Shown: positions 1 through 6,600, counted from the stretch's first letter. The stretch is DNA of 8,508 nucleotides from Dyella_B sp035508675 (GCF_035508675.1 NZ_DATJMN010000076.1:1-8508), one strand, 5' to 3'. Made by a program: numbers and translations. Notes: generated by a model not told the origin, from the letters alone.

Positions 1-110
1 TCTCCAGCGGCGGCGTGACGTTGAACTACCAGGCACAGTACTACGCCACGGCTGCCGCTTCGGCCGGCCTGGTGAGCACGACCGTCACGTACACGACCCA
101 GTATCAATAA
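1..110 (+). CDS. C-terminal end of a fimbrial pilin subunit (5' truncated by the window)
   Basis: This is the last 35 codons of a gene that begins before the window; the reading frame starts at base 3 and ends with TAA at 108-110. The translated tail is rich in Tyr, Thr, Ala and Gln and ends in TTQYQ. Alternating beta-strand residues and a penultimate Tyr are the hallmark of the last strand of chaperone-usher pilins, which the chaperone recognises. The segment NYQAQYYATA closely resembles TYYAQYYATG near the end of the adhesin at 3715-4827, so both belong to one fimbrial system. Its place first before chaperone, usher and adhesin suggests the major pilin, but the N-terminal donor strand and the Cys pair lie outside the window, so a minor subunit cannot be excluded. 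Confidence 0.85.
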   Translation, partial: SSGGVTLNYQAQYYATAAASAGLVSTTVTYTTQYQ

Positions 111-127
111 AAAAATGCTGCACCGGC

Positions 128-161
128 ACGCTGCGGCGTGCGGCAACCGCCGCCGCAGCGT
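128..161 (+). promoter_or_regulatory. Strong intercistronic RNA hairpin between pilin and chaperone genes
   Basis: Bases 128-138 (ACGCTGCGGCG) pair perfectly with 151-161 (CGCCGCAGCGT). After a one-base bulge at 139, bases 140-143 (GCGG) pair with 147-150 (CCGC), leaving a CAA loop. This gives a nearly continuous 15-bp GC-rich stem starting 18 bases after the pilin stop codon. No T-run follows, so a standard intrinsic terminator is unlikely. Chaperone-usher operons such as pap are known to use an intercistronic stem-loop and mRNA processing to keep pilin mRNA abundant over the downstream genes. The same role here is an inference from position and stability. Confidence 0.6.
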
Positions 162-206
162 TGGCCCTGCATGCCTCGCCGCTGGTTGAATCCCGAGAGT
201 CCATCG

Positions 207-950
207 ATGAACACCTTCCTCCGCGCAGCCCGCGTGGTCTTGCTAACCACGTGCCTTTTCACTGGTGCAGCGAATGCCAGCGTCCTGATTGCCGGCACGC
301 GCGTGGTGTTTCCAGCCGCAGACGGGGAAGTTACCGTGCGACTGACCAACGACAACGCCCATCCGGCCTTGGTCGAGGCCTGGATCGACAATGGGGACCC
401 CAAGTCCACGCCGGACAAGGTCAGCGTGCCGTTCCTGATCACGCCGCCGCTGTTCCGCATGGAGGCGCACAAGGACCAGGACCTGCGCATCATTTCCACG
501 CCTGCACAGTTACCCACTGACCGCGAGTCGCTGTTCTGGCTCAACGTGCTGGAAATACCGCCCAAGCCCAGCGCGGCAGAATCCGCTGGCAAGAATCTCC
601 TGCAGTTCGCGATCCGCTCGCGGCTGAAACTTTTCTACCGCCCCGCGCATCTGCCCGGCAATGCTCAAACGGCGCCCGGACAAGTGACCTGGAAGGCTGT
701 CCCCGACGGCAAGGGCTATGCACTGGAAGTGCGCAATCCCACGCCCTACCACGTCACCATCGTCAAACTGTCATTGGATGTCGGCGGCAAGTCGTACAGC
801 GGTGACATCGGCATGGTCGATCCGCTGGCTTCGCTGCGGCTGAAAGTCAAGGACCTGACGACGGTGCCGGCAGCAGGCACTTCGGTTGCCTATGACATCG
901 TCAACGATTACGGCGCGACGGCGTCCTTCAAGGGCAGCCTGTTGCCGTGA
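207..950 (+). CDS. PapD-family periplasmic fimbrial chaperone
   Basis: A 247-residue periplasmic chaperone that folds and caps pilin subunits by donor-strand complementation before delivering them to the usher. Residues 1-24 form a signal peptide (hydrophobic VVLLTTCLF, cleavage after AANA). The first mature strand carries GTRVVFP, whose Arg32 becomes Arg8 of the mature protein, the same number as the invariant PapD Arg8. The signature segment FWLNVLEIPP lies at 110-119, and Lys141 in RLKLFYRP is the probable match to PapD Lys112. The F1-G1 loop is short and the mature chain has no cysteine, as in FGS-type chaperones. The ATG at 207 was chosen because it puts the signal peptide at the N terminus and follows a GAGAG Shine-Dalgarno 7 bases upstream. 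In-frame starts at 138 (GTG or equivalent, at the hairpin) and 171 (ATG) would add an unsuitable Pro/Arg-rich extension. Confidence 0.95.
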   Translation: MNTFLRAARVVLLTTCLFTGAANASVLIAGTRVVFPAADGEVTVRLTNDNAHPALVEAWIDNGDPKSTPDKVSVPFLITPPLFRMEAHKDQDLRIISTPAQLPTDRESLFWLNVLEIPPKPSAAESAGKNLLQFAIRSRLKLFYRPAHLPGNAQTAPGQVTWKAVPDGKGYALEVRNPTPYHVTIVKLSLDVGGKSYSGDIGMVDPLASLRLKVKDLTTVPAAGTSVAYDIVNDYGATASFKGSLLP

Positions 951-3703
951 TGCATCGGCGGCGCACATCGCCTGTATCCAGACATGGTGTGTGTCGCCAG
1001 ATTTTGCTGTGCGCGGGCATTGCGGCTGCGCTAAGCGGCTGGACGAGTGTTTCTGCCGCTGCGGCGGCGGCCAGTGGTGCAGACGCCAGCGCCAGCGGCG
1101 GCTACGCCGATTTCGACCGCAGCCTGCTTGCCGGCGCCGGACAGAACACCACCGACCTGTCCCGTTTCGAGCACGGCAACCCCGTGCTTCCAGGCAGCTA
1201 CAGCACAGACGTCTACCTCAACAATGTCTGGGTTGGCCGTAGCGACGTGCGGTTCGCCGCCCCTTCCGCCAATGTCAGCGCCACACCGTGTATCGACCGG
1301 AAGTTGCTGGATCAACTGGGTTTGCATCCGGCGAAGCTATCGGCTGAAACCATTGCGAGCCTGAACGACCCAAAGGCCTGCGTGAGCATGGACAGCCTGA
1401 TCACCGGCGCTACCATCACCTTCGACATGACGCAGCTGCGCATCGACGTGACCGTGCCGCAGGCTTACCTGGGCCAGGTGGCGCGCGGCTATGTCAATCC
1501 CGAATACTGGGACGCCGGCGTGCCGGCCGCCCTGTTGAACTACAACTTCAACACTTATCGCAGCAGCAACCGGGGCCAGACGCAAACCAGCTCGTATTTG
1601 GGGCTCAATAGCGGCTTTAACCTCGGCCCTTGGCATTTCCGCGAAGACGCCACGGTCAACTGGCAGTCGGCAACTGCCGGTTCGCCGTCCCGCCGTCAAT
1701 GGCAAAACATCAATACCTACGTCCAGCGCGACCTGTCCTCGCTGCGCGCGCAACTGACGATCGGCGACAGTTTTACGGATGGCGCGGTTTTCGACAGTTA
1801 TGGCATTCGCGGCATACAGCTAGGCACCGACGACCGCATGCTGCCGCAATCGCTGCAAGGCTATGCACCCGTAGTGCGCGGTGTTGCACAGACCAATGCC
1901 AGGATCACCGTGCGGCAAAACGGCGTGGAGATCTACGAAACCACTGTATCGCCCGGTCCGTTCTTGCTCAGCGATCTCTACCCGACCGGTTATGGCGGCA
2001 ATCTGCAAGTGACCGTAACGGAAGCTGATGGTCACGTGAGCACCTTCACCGTGCCGTATGCCTCGGTCGCGCAACTGCTGCGCCCCGGCGTCACCCGTTT
2101 TGACGTCGCTGCCGGCGAGCTGCGCGATGCCACGATCCATGACAAGCCCGCCGTACTTCAGGCTACCGTGCAGCATGGCTTCAACAACCTGTTGACGGGA
2201 TATGCCGGCATCGTGGGATCGCAAGGCTACGGCGCGCTGCTGGCGGGTGCCGCGATCAATACGCGCTATGGCGCATTCGCGATGGATGTCACCCAAGCCA
2301 ACGCGCATATCCCGGGTTATTCGACCCAGTCGGGCCAGAGCGTGCGCCTGACCTACAGCAAGATCATCCCGTCGACACAGACGACGCTGTCGGTCGCCAC
2401 CTACCGCTATTCCACGGGTGGCTTTCTCAGTCTGACCCAAGCCGAAGAAGCGCGCGATTACGTACGGCAGGGGATCAGTGCTTTCGAGGTCACAACACAG
2501 CCGATTGTGCAGACGGTCGATGGCGTACCCGTACAGAGCGTCTTGACGCCCGCACAGCAGGCCGCCCTCACGGGAAGTGCGTTCACCACCAATCCCATTA
2601 TCTCCACGACTGGCGTGGAACGGCAGCGCAGCAATTTCACGCTCTCGCTTAACCAACCGCTGGGACACATCGGCGGATCGATCTACGCCAACGTCTCCGC
2701 AAGCAACTATTGGAATCGTCGCGGCAACGACACGCAATTCCAGGTCGGCTACAACAACCACTTCCGTCAGGTCACCTATAGCGTCTCCGCAACACGCTCG
2801 GTGGACCCGCTGGGTCACTACGACAACACGTACTTCCTCAGTTTCACACTACCGCTCGGGCACAATACGAACTCTCCAACCTTTACGCTGAACTTCAACC
2901 ATGACCAGCAGACGGGTTCGCAAGCTCAGGCGATGGTTGACGGCACACTGGGCAGCGACAGCCAGTTCAACTACAACGCAACGTTGACGCACGCCAGCAA
3001 TGGCGGCGGCAACACCGGTTCGGTGAACGCGGGTTACCGCAGTCCGTATGCGGTGTTCAATGCGAGCTATGGCGATGGCAGCGGCTACTCGCAGGCATCG
3101 GTAAACATGAGTGGTTCGGTGATTGCACATCCAGGCGGCGTCACCTTCGGCCAACCGCTCGGCGACACGGTCGGTATCGTGTATTTGCCGAACGCCGCGG
3201 GTGCACACCTGGCCAATGCGCCCGGTGCGCGCGTCGATCACTTCGGCTATGCGGTGGTGCCGTATCTGATGCCTTACCAGCTCAATACCATCCAGATCGA
3301 TCCCAAGGGGTTGCCGTTGGACGTGCAACTCGATGCCACCAGCGCGCAAGTCGTGCCCTATGCTGGCGCGGTGGTAATGCTTAAATTCAAAACCGAGAAC
3401 GGTCGCACGCTCATCGTCCAAGCTCGCCTGAAGGACGGCCAAGCCTTGCCATTCGGCGCCGAAGTGTTCAACGAGAAAGGCCTCTCGTTGGGCGTGGTGG
3501 GCCAAGCCGGACAGATTCTATTGCGTGGCGTCGACCAAGCTGGACGACTGACCGCACACTGGCAGGACGACAAGGGCACGCAGCAATCGTGCTCGTTCGA
3601 TTATCGGCTTGACCCGAAAGACAAACACAAGCAATCCTTGAAGCAATACGAGCAATTCAATGCCGTCTGCGCGATGCCTATTGTCGCCGCTGCGTACCAT
3701 TGA
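950..3703 (+). CDS. Outer-membrane fimbrial usher (PapC/FimD family)
   Basis: A 917-residue usher: the outer-membrane beta-barrel that receives chaperone-pilin complexes, catalyses polymerisation and secretes the fibre. An Arg-rich start and hydrophobic stretch (about 18-41) form the signal peptide. The N-terminal periplasmic domain begins near ADFDRSLLAG (53-62), with VYLNNVWVG at 88-96 and a likely disulfide C114-C144. The barrel follows, with the plug domain at about 305-378 (VRGVAQTNARITVRQNG, then PGPFLLSDLYPTGYGG). The C-terminal domains end with a Cys pair, C881 and C907. Length is at the upper end of the family, partly from a long loop around 501-560. The ATG at 950 overlaps the chaperone TGA by one base (translational coupling); a GTG at 947 is in frame and one codon longer, and AAGGG at 930-934 fits it slightly better. 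Confidence 0.97.
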   Translation: MHRRRTSPVSRHGVCRQILLCAGIAAALSGWTSVSAAAAAASGADASASGGYADFDRSLLAGAGQNTTDLSRFEHGNPVLPGSYSTDVYLNNVWVGRSDVRFAAPSANVSATPCIDRKLLDQLGLHPAKLSAETIASLNDPKACVSMDSLITGATITFDMTQLRIDVTVPQAYLGQVARGYVNPEYWDAGVPAALLNYNFNTYRSSNRGQTQTSSYLGLNSGFNLGPWHFREDATVNWQSATAGSPSRRQWQNINTYVQRDLSSLRAQLTIGDSFTDGAVFDSYGIRGIQLGTDDRMLPQSLQGYAPVVRGVAQTNARITVRQNGVEIYETTVSPGPFLLSDLYPTGYGGNLQVTVTEADGHVSTFTVPYASVAQLLRPGVTRFDVAAGELRDATIHDKPAVLQATVQHGFNNLLTGYAGIVGSQGYGALLAGAAINTRYGAFAMDVTQANAHIPGYSTQSGQSVRLTYSKIIPSTQTTLSVATYRYSTGGFLSLTQAEEARDYVRQGISAFEVTTQPIVQTVDGVPVQSVLTPAQQAALTGSAFTTNPIISTTGVERQRSNFTLSLNQPLGHIGGSIYANVSASNYWNRRGNDTQFQVGYNNHFRQVTYSVSATRSVDPLGHYDNTYFLSFTLPLGHNTNSPTFTLNFNHDQQTGSQAQAMVDGTLGSDSQFNYNATLTHASNGGGNTGSVNAGYRSPYAVFNASYGDGSGYSQASVNMSGSVIAHPGGVTFGQPLGDTVGIVYLPNAAGAHLANAPGARVDHFGYAVVPYLMPYQLNTIQIDPKGLPLDVQLDATSAQVVPYAGAVVMLKFKTENGRTLIVQARLKDGQALPFGAEVFNEKGLSLGVVGQAGQILLRGVDQAGRLTAHWQDDKGTQQSCSFDYRLDPKDKHKQSLKQYEQFNAVCAMPIVAAAYH

Positions 3704-3714
3704 AGGAGCGACGC

Positions 3715-4827
3715 ATGAGACACGACCTAATGACCTCATATACAACCAGGGGCATGTCTGCGTTATTGCTGATCATTGGCCTGCTGTTGATGGCGATGCG
3801 CCCCGCAGAAGCGACCCAGTCCCCCACATGTAACGCGTCAAACAAAACAATCACTATACCGACCGTTGCCATTACGCCAGGGCAAAGCAATGGCCCCATT
3901 GGTTCGGCAGTGCAGGCAACCATTAGCATCGACTGCTACCCGGCTTATACCAACACGCCAAATTATTACGATAGCTTCAATGTACAAACGGGCCAGCTGG
4001 CGCCTCTGGATTCAGCCAGCACTCCTCCCGCCGGCGGAGGCATTCTCTTCCAGACCAATATTCCTGGTATCGATGTCCTTCTCACGGCGCAAACTGTTCA
4101 GGCAAGCAGCGGAAACAATGGGCCTAACGGAACTCCCGGCTGGTCCATAGCAACCATCAACTGCAATTTTGATAGCGGCGTTCTCAACGGGCAGAACTGC
4201 AGCCCCGATCCCGTTTCCGTAACGTTCACCGCGCAGCTCTACAAAACCGGACCCACTACGCCTGGCAAGATAACCAGCCTAACTCTGCTGGAAATTTTTG
4301 AAACCGACACGGTTGCCACGCCTCCCTCATATTGGGGACAGACCATCTACTACAGTGGCGCTTCATCTTCATTTGGCTCGCTCAAGCTAAATACGGTGAA
4401 CGTATCCATGAGCACCTGTAACGTCGCAGCAGGCTCAACCAATCTCAGCGTCACGCTGCCAACCGTTGACGTCAACGCGTTGCCGACGACTGGCTCTGTG
4501 GCAGGCCAGAAGTCTTTTCCCATCCAGTACACCTGCCCATCTGGCTGGGCGCTCTACATGACCATGAGCACAGCCAATCCTGCGGCAGCGACCGGCGTGA
4601 TCCTGCCGTCGACATCTTGCGCTGCTGGCTCGCCCGCGACAAACGTCGGCATTCAATTGCTGCAAAGCAATCAGCAACCCGTGCAGTTCAATACCGCACA
4701 ATCGGTTGGCAACTCGCCCAACGGCACGCTCAATCTCACCTACTACGCGCAGTACTACGCCACCGGCTCGCCCATCGGCGCGGGTCAAGTCTGCGGTACC
4801 GCCACGTTTACGATGTCCTATCAGTGA
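3715..4827 (+). CDS. Two-domain fimbrial tip adhesin
   Basis: A 370-residue secreted protein, about twice a pilin's length, placed after the usher as tip adhesins often are. Residues 1-33 are a signal peptide (ALLLIIGLLLMAM, cleavage after AEA). The C-terminal part (about 222-370) is a pilin domain: C235-C274 spacing typical of pilins, a second pair C302/C360, and the ending TATFTMSYQ with penultimate Tyr. The N-terminal part (34-221) carries C39/C74 and C150/C162 and is rich in Asn, Thr, Gly and Pro. By analogy with FimH and PapG it should be the receptor-binding domain, but I do not recognise its family, and the ligand is unknown. Start: ATG at 3715 follows AAGGAG (3703-3708) by 6 bases, and that motif begins on the last base of the usher stop; a TTG at 3700 is less likely. 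The gene, mainly its first half, is visibly more AT-rich than the usher. Confidence 0.88.
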   Translation: MRHDLMTSYTTRGMSALLLIIGLLLMAMRPAEATQSPTCNASNKTITIPTVAITPGQSNGPIGSAVQATISIDCYPAYTNTPNYYDSFNVQTGQLAPLDSASTPPAGGGILFQTNIPGIDVLLTAQTVQASSGNNGPNGTPGWSIATINCNFDSGVLNGQNCSPDPVSVTFTAQLYKTGPTTPGKITSLTLLEIFETDTVATPPSYWGQTIYYSGASSSFGSLKLNTVNVSMSTCNVAAGSTNLSVTLPTVDVNALPTTGSVAGQKSFPIQYTCPSGWALYMTMSTANPAAATGVILPSTSCAAGSPATNVGIQLLQSNQQPVQFNTAQSVGNSPNGTLNLTYYAQYYATGSPIGAGQVCGTATFTMSYQ

Positions 4828-4906
4828 AGGTTCGACACAACAGGCTGAACGGGCGCGCAAATTGGCGCTCAACTTTTGCGTACTTCGTGCCGATAAAACT
4901 TGAGTG

Positions 4907-5299
4907 CTACTCGTAGGTTTGTGTCACCAACACGGGGTCAGCCGATGCAGGCTGGGCAGTGCGAACATAGTTGGCGAAATAGTTGAGCACCCGATCAGGT
5001 TCGGAACCGGATAGATGCACGACATCTACCTCGTAAGGCCGGGACACATTCGCTGTTGCAGCTGCGGTCGTGGTGTTCGAGCAGCTTCGTTGAACGGACG
5101 GATGCGCCTGCGCGGCGCTGATTACCAAATTCAGGTCGCCAGACGCGGGTAGAGCACTGCAAGTCGGTTCCACGACAGCGCCGACGAATGTGATCGTGCC
5201 ACCCTCGATCGTGCCGCCACCACCCGCTTTCACGGCAGACGAGGCGAGCACCATCGCCATGGAACTACCCACCAGAACAAGCCAACGCGCACCACGCAT
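4907..5299 (-). CDS. Short secreted pilin-like protein, convergent with the fimbrial operon
   Basis: A 130-residue protein. Residues 1-25 form a signal peptide (LVLVGSSMAMVLASS, cleavage after VKA). The mature N terminus is Gly-rich and continues with GGTITFVGAVVEPTC (33-47), closely matching the pilin donor-strand extension and first-strand pattern before the first Cys. Cys47 and Cys73 could form the usual pilin disulfide, though the spacing is shorter than in the adhesin. It ends VLVTQTYE, with the penultimate Tyr seen in pilins. At about 105 mature residues it is much smaller than a normal pilin, and the middle (80-120) has no motif I recognise. ATG at 5299 is preceded by GGAGGG (5307-5312) with 7 bases between; a GTG at 5314 would bypass that site. 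It could be a minor subunit, a fibre terminator or anchor, or a decoy that binds chaperone; which is unknown. Confidence 0.75.
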   Translation of the reverse strand: MRGARWLVLVGSSMAMVLASSAVKAGGGGTIEGGTITFVGAVVEPTCSALPASGDLNLVISAAQAHPSVQRSCSNTTTAAATANVSRPYEVDVVHLSGSEPDRVLNYFANYVRTAQPASADPVLVTQTYE

Positions 5300-5311
5300 A
5301 ATGCCGCCCTC

Positions 5312-5371
5312 CACCGGTACCAGCGCGGATCGCGCGTACCTGTAGGCACCATCGGCTGCGGTGTACCGGTG
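5312..5371 (-). promoter_or_regulatory. Inverted repeat in the mini-pilin leader, adjoining its ribosome binding site
   Basis: CACCGGTAC at 5312-5320 and GTACCGGTG at 5363-5371 are perfect 9-base inverted repeats 42 bases apart. In the - strand transcript the downstream arm ends on the first base of the GGAGGG Shine-Dalgarno sequence (5307-5312), so pairing would place the site at the foot of a stem. A smaller hairpin lies inside the loop (GCGCG 5323-5327 with CGCGC 5331-5335). Control of translation by folding is an inference. Each arm also contains the palindrome ACCGGT, so two copies of a protein-binding site are an alternative reading. Confidence 0.4.
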
Positions 5372-5416
5372 CTTGAGAGCCTCCGCCGAGTCTCGTTACG
5401 GAAATGCCAAGCCCAT

Positions 5417-5445
5417 CACATAAAATCATGCAATAGGACCGTCAA
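5417..5445 (-). promoter_or_regulatory. Candidate sigma70-type promoter for the mini-pilin gene
   Basis: Read on the - strand, TTGACG (5445-5440) matches the -35 consensus at five of six bases. TATGTG (5422-5417) lies 17 bases on, matching TATAAT at three of six. An overlapping alternative -10, TTTTAT (5425-5420), matches four of six and is preceded by TGA as in an extended -10, but its spacing is only 14 bases. Transcription would start near 5410 and leave a leader of about 110 bases that includes the inverted repeat at 5312-5371. The -35 and the local AT-richness support it; the -10 is weak. Confidence 0.4.
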
Positions 5446-5628
5446 GAAGTCTGCGTGAACGCTCCGTGGCGGTAACTGTGTAGGTTGCGTGAATTCCTTG
5501 TGAAACAAGTGCTTGGGTGGCTGCTTGCGCGCGTTGGCTTTCCGTCGCGAGGCGCACCGGCCACTTGGCGTACAGCTTCGCCGTCCGGAGGGCATGGGAC
5601 GGTTGGCAGGTAACGCCGGAGAGCTCGG

Positions 5629-5648
5629 AACGTCATGACGATGACGTT
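5629..5648. promoter_or_regulatory. Perfect 20-bp dyad, possible operator
   Basis: AACGTCAT at 5629-5636 and ATGACGTT at 5641-5648 are perfect inverted repeats around the four bases GACG. Arm length and spacing suit a dimeric transcription factor site, or a small RNA hairpin. No gene starts just next to it; the nearest promoter candidate is on the - strand about 185 bases away. Function is not established. Confidence 0.3.
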
Positions 5649-5735
5649 TGCGCAGTGCGCTGCATCCTCGCAGTATCTTTATCGGCAAGATTCCGACGCG
5701 CTTTAGTTCGGCATGCAGATTTTGTTGCCGCGCAG

Positions 5736-5754
5736 GCTGGGATGGAATCCCAGC
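5736..5754 (-). terminator. Hairpin just downstream of the reductase gene, probable 3' end element
   Basis: GCTGGGAT (5736-5743) and ATCCCAGC (5747-5754) form a perfect 8-bp stem with a three-base loop. The stem begins 10 bases past the stop codon of the reductase gene in its transcription direction, a typical terminator position. No U-run follows on either strand (the - strand continues CTGCGCGGCAAC), so it may need Rho or act as a 3' stability hairpin. The direct repeat GGCATGC flanks it at 5710-5716 and 5758-5764. Confidence 0.4.
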
Positions 5755-5764
5755 ATTGGCATGC

Positions 5765-6511
5765 TCAACGCGACGAGATGTACTTCTCGCGACGGATCTG
5801 CGGAATCGGCAAGCCAAATTCCTTCAACGCAGTGAAGGCGGCATCCACCATGTTGGGGTTGCCGCACAGATACGCGATGTCCCTATCGGCAGCCGGCTGC
5901 AATTCCTGCAGCACGCTTTGCACGTGGCCGGGGCGATCGTTGGGCCTCGGTACGGCACGCGGCTGGCGGCTCAGGCAGCCGTAGAACGAAAAGCCCGGGT
6001 GCGTCTGCGCGAACACTTCGAACTCTTCGCCGTACAGCAATTCGGTTTCATTGCGGGCGCCGTACAGGAGCACGACTTCGCGATCGCCTTTTGCCAACAG
6101 CTTTTCGAACGCCGGCAGCATGGCGCGGTACGGCGTAACGCCCGTACCGGTGGCGAGCAGCAGGTAGCGCGGATGCGTATCGCTGTCCTGCAGGCAGAAG
6201 CGCCCATATGGGCCGCTCGCCTCGATGGTGTCGCCGATGTTCAGGCCACTCAGCAGCTTGGTGGCGGCGCCGCCTTCTACGTAGCTCACGGCAATCTCGA
6301 TGCGCTGCACCGGCGAGTGTCCGTCACCCACGGTGGCGACGGAGTAGCTGCGCTTGGTGGCCGTGCCGTCGTCGTAATGGAAATGGATCTGCAGGAATTG
6401 CCCGGGAATGAAGGCAAGCGGTTGTCCGTCGGCCCGTTCGAAGCCCAGGTGGCGCACGGCGGGCGCAAGCATGCGGCTGTCGACGAGGCGGAGAGTGAAG
6501 TGTTCGGCCAT
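5765..6511 (-). CDS. Ferredoxin-NADP+ reductase-type FAD/NAD(P)H oxidoreductase
   Basis: A 248-residue cytoplasmic flavoprotein that should move electrons between NAD(P)H and a ferredoxin or flavodoxin through FAD. RSYSVAT (54-60) is the FAD-binding RxYS motif, and GGAATKLLSGLNIGD (80-94) with GPYGRF (100-105) completes the flavin domain. ATGTGVTP (120-127) is the NAD(P) pyrophosphate motif, and CGNPNMV (216-222) matches the family CGNP signature. The tail REKYISSR runs four residues past Tyr244, whereas E. coli Fpr ends in an aromatic (HYW); if Tyr244 is the flavin-stacking residue, the extension could affect nicotinamide access. No 2Fe-2S cysteine cluster is present, so it is a stand-alone reductase. 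The ATG at 6511 has only a weak Shine-Dalgarno. The partner is unknown; other NAD(P)H-flavin oxidoreductases of the superfamily remain possible. Confidence 0.85.
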   Translation of the reverse strand: MAEHFTLRLVDSRMLAPAVRHLGFERADGQPLAFIPGQFLQIHFHYDDGTATKRSYSVATVGDGHSPVQRIEIAVSYVEGGAATKLLSGLNIGDTIEASGPYGRFCLQDSDTHPRYLLLATGTGVTPYRAMLPAFEKLLAKGDREVVLLYGARNETELLYGEEFEVFAQTHPGFSFYGCLSRQPRAVPRPNDRPGHVQSVLQELQPAADRDIAYLCGNPNMVDAAFTALKEFGLPIPQIRREKYISSR

Positions 6512-6568
6512 GGAGTGTCCGGCAGGAAACAGTCAGTACGCCCGGCCGAACGGGTCGTCGGGACAAGG

Positions 6569-6600
6569 CCCGCTATAATAGTGGGTCTGGGATGGTCTGG
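6569..6600 (+). promoter_or_regulatory. Promoter candidate for the yadGH operon, with a dyad over the -10 and a tandem repeat
   Basis: TATAAT at 6574-6579 is a perfect -10 hexamer; the start of transcription would fall near 6586, about 70 bases before yadG. No good -35 is present at 16-18 bases (CGGGTC at 6551-6556). The hexamer lies inside an imperfect palindrome, CCCGCTA-TAA-TAGTGGG (6569-6585, one mismatch). Just downstream GGTCTGG occurs twice, at 6584-6590 and 6594-6600, offset by 10 bases or one helical turn. A weak -35 together with a dyad and phased repeat suggests regulation by a DNA-binding protein, but that is inference. Confidence 0.5.

Larger units (their letters stand above)
5372..5764. 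other. Non-coding interval between the mini-pilin and the reductase gene
   Basis: No convincing gene lies in these roughly 390 bases. The open frames across it, including a 133-codon one on the - strand, have Arg/Pro/Ser-rich translations with no recognisable domain and overlap the end of the reductase gene. The interval holds the candidate promoter at 5417-5445, small hairpins at 5497-5509 (CTTGT/ACAAG) and 5581-5602 (CCGTCC/GGACGG), the dyad at 5629-5648 and the hairpin at 5736-5754. No tRNA was recognised. A small RNA cannot be excluded. Confidence 0.5.

Noticed and set aside
115..189. 24-residue open frame right after the pilin stop, overlapping the hairpin
   Set aside because: No Shine-Dalgarno upstream, no leader-peptide pattern such as repeated regulatory codons; most likely chance.
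1820..2818. 332-codon open frame on the - strand
   Set aside because: It lies antisense within the usher gene; composition is shadow-like and no domain or ribosome binding site supports it.
4856..4880. CGCAAA/TTTGCG hairpin between the convergent adhesin and mini-pilin genes as a shared terminator
   Set aside because: Only six pairs with a 13-base loop and no U-run on either strand; the 79-base gap probably holds the transcript ends, but I cannot point to a convincing terminator.
5416..5817. 133-codon open frame on the - strand in the non-coding interval
   Set aside because: Arg/Pro/Ser-rich translation without motif, overlapping the candidate promoter and the end of the reductase gene.
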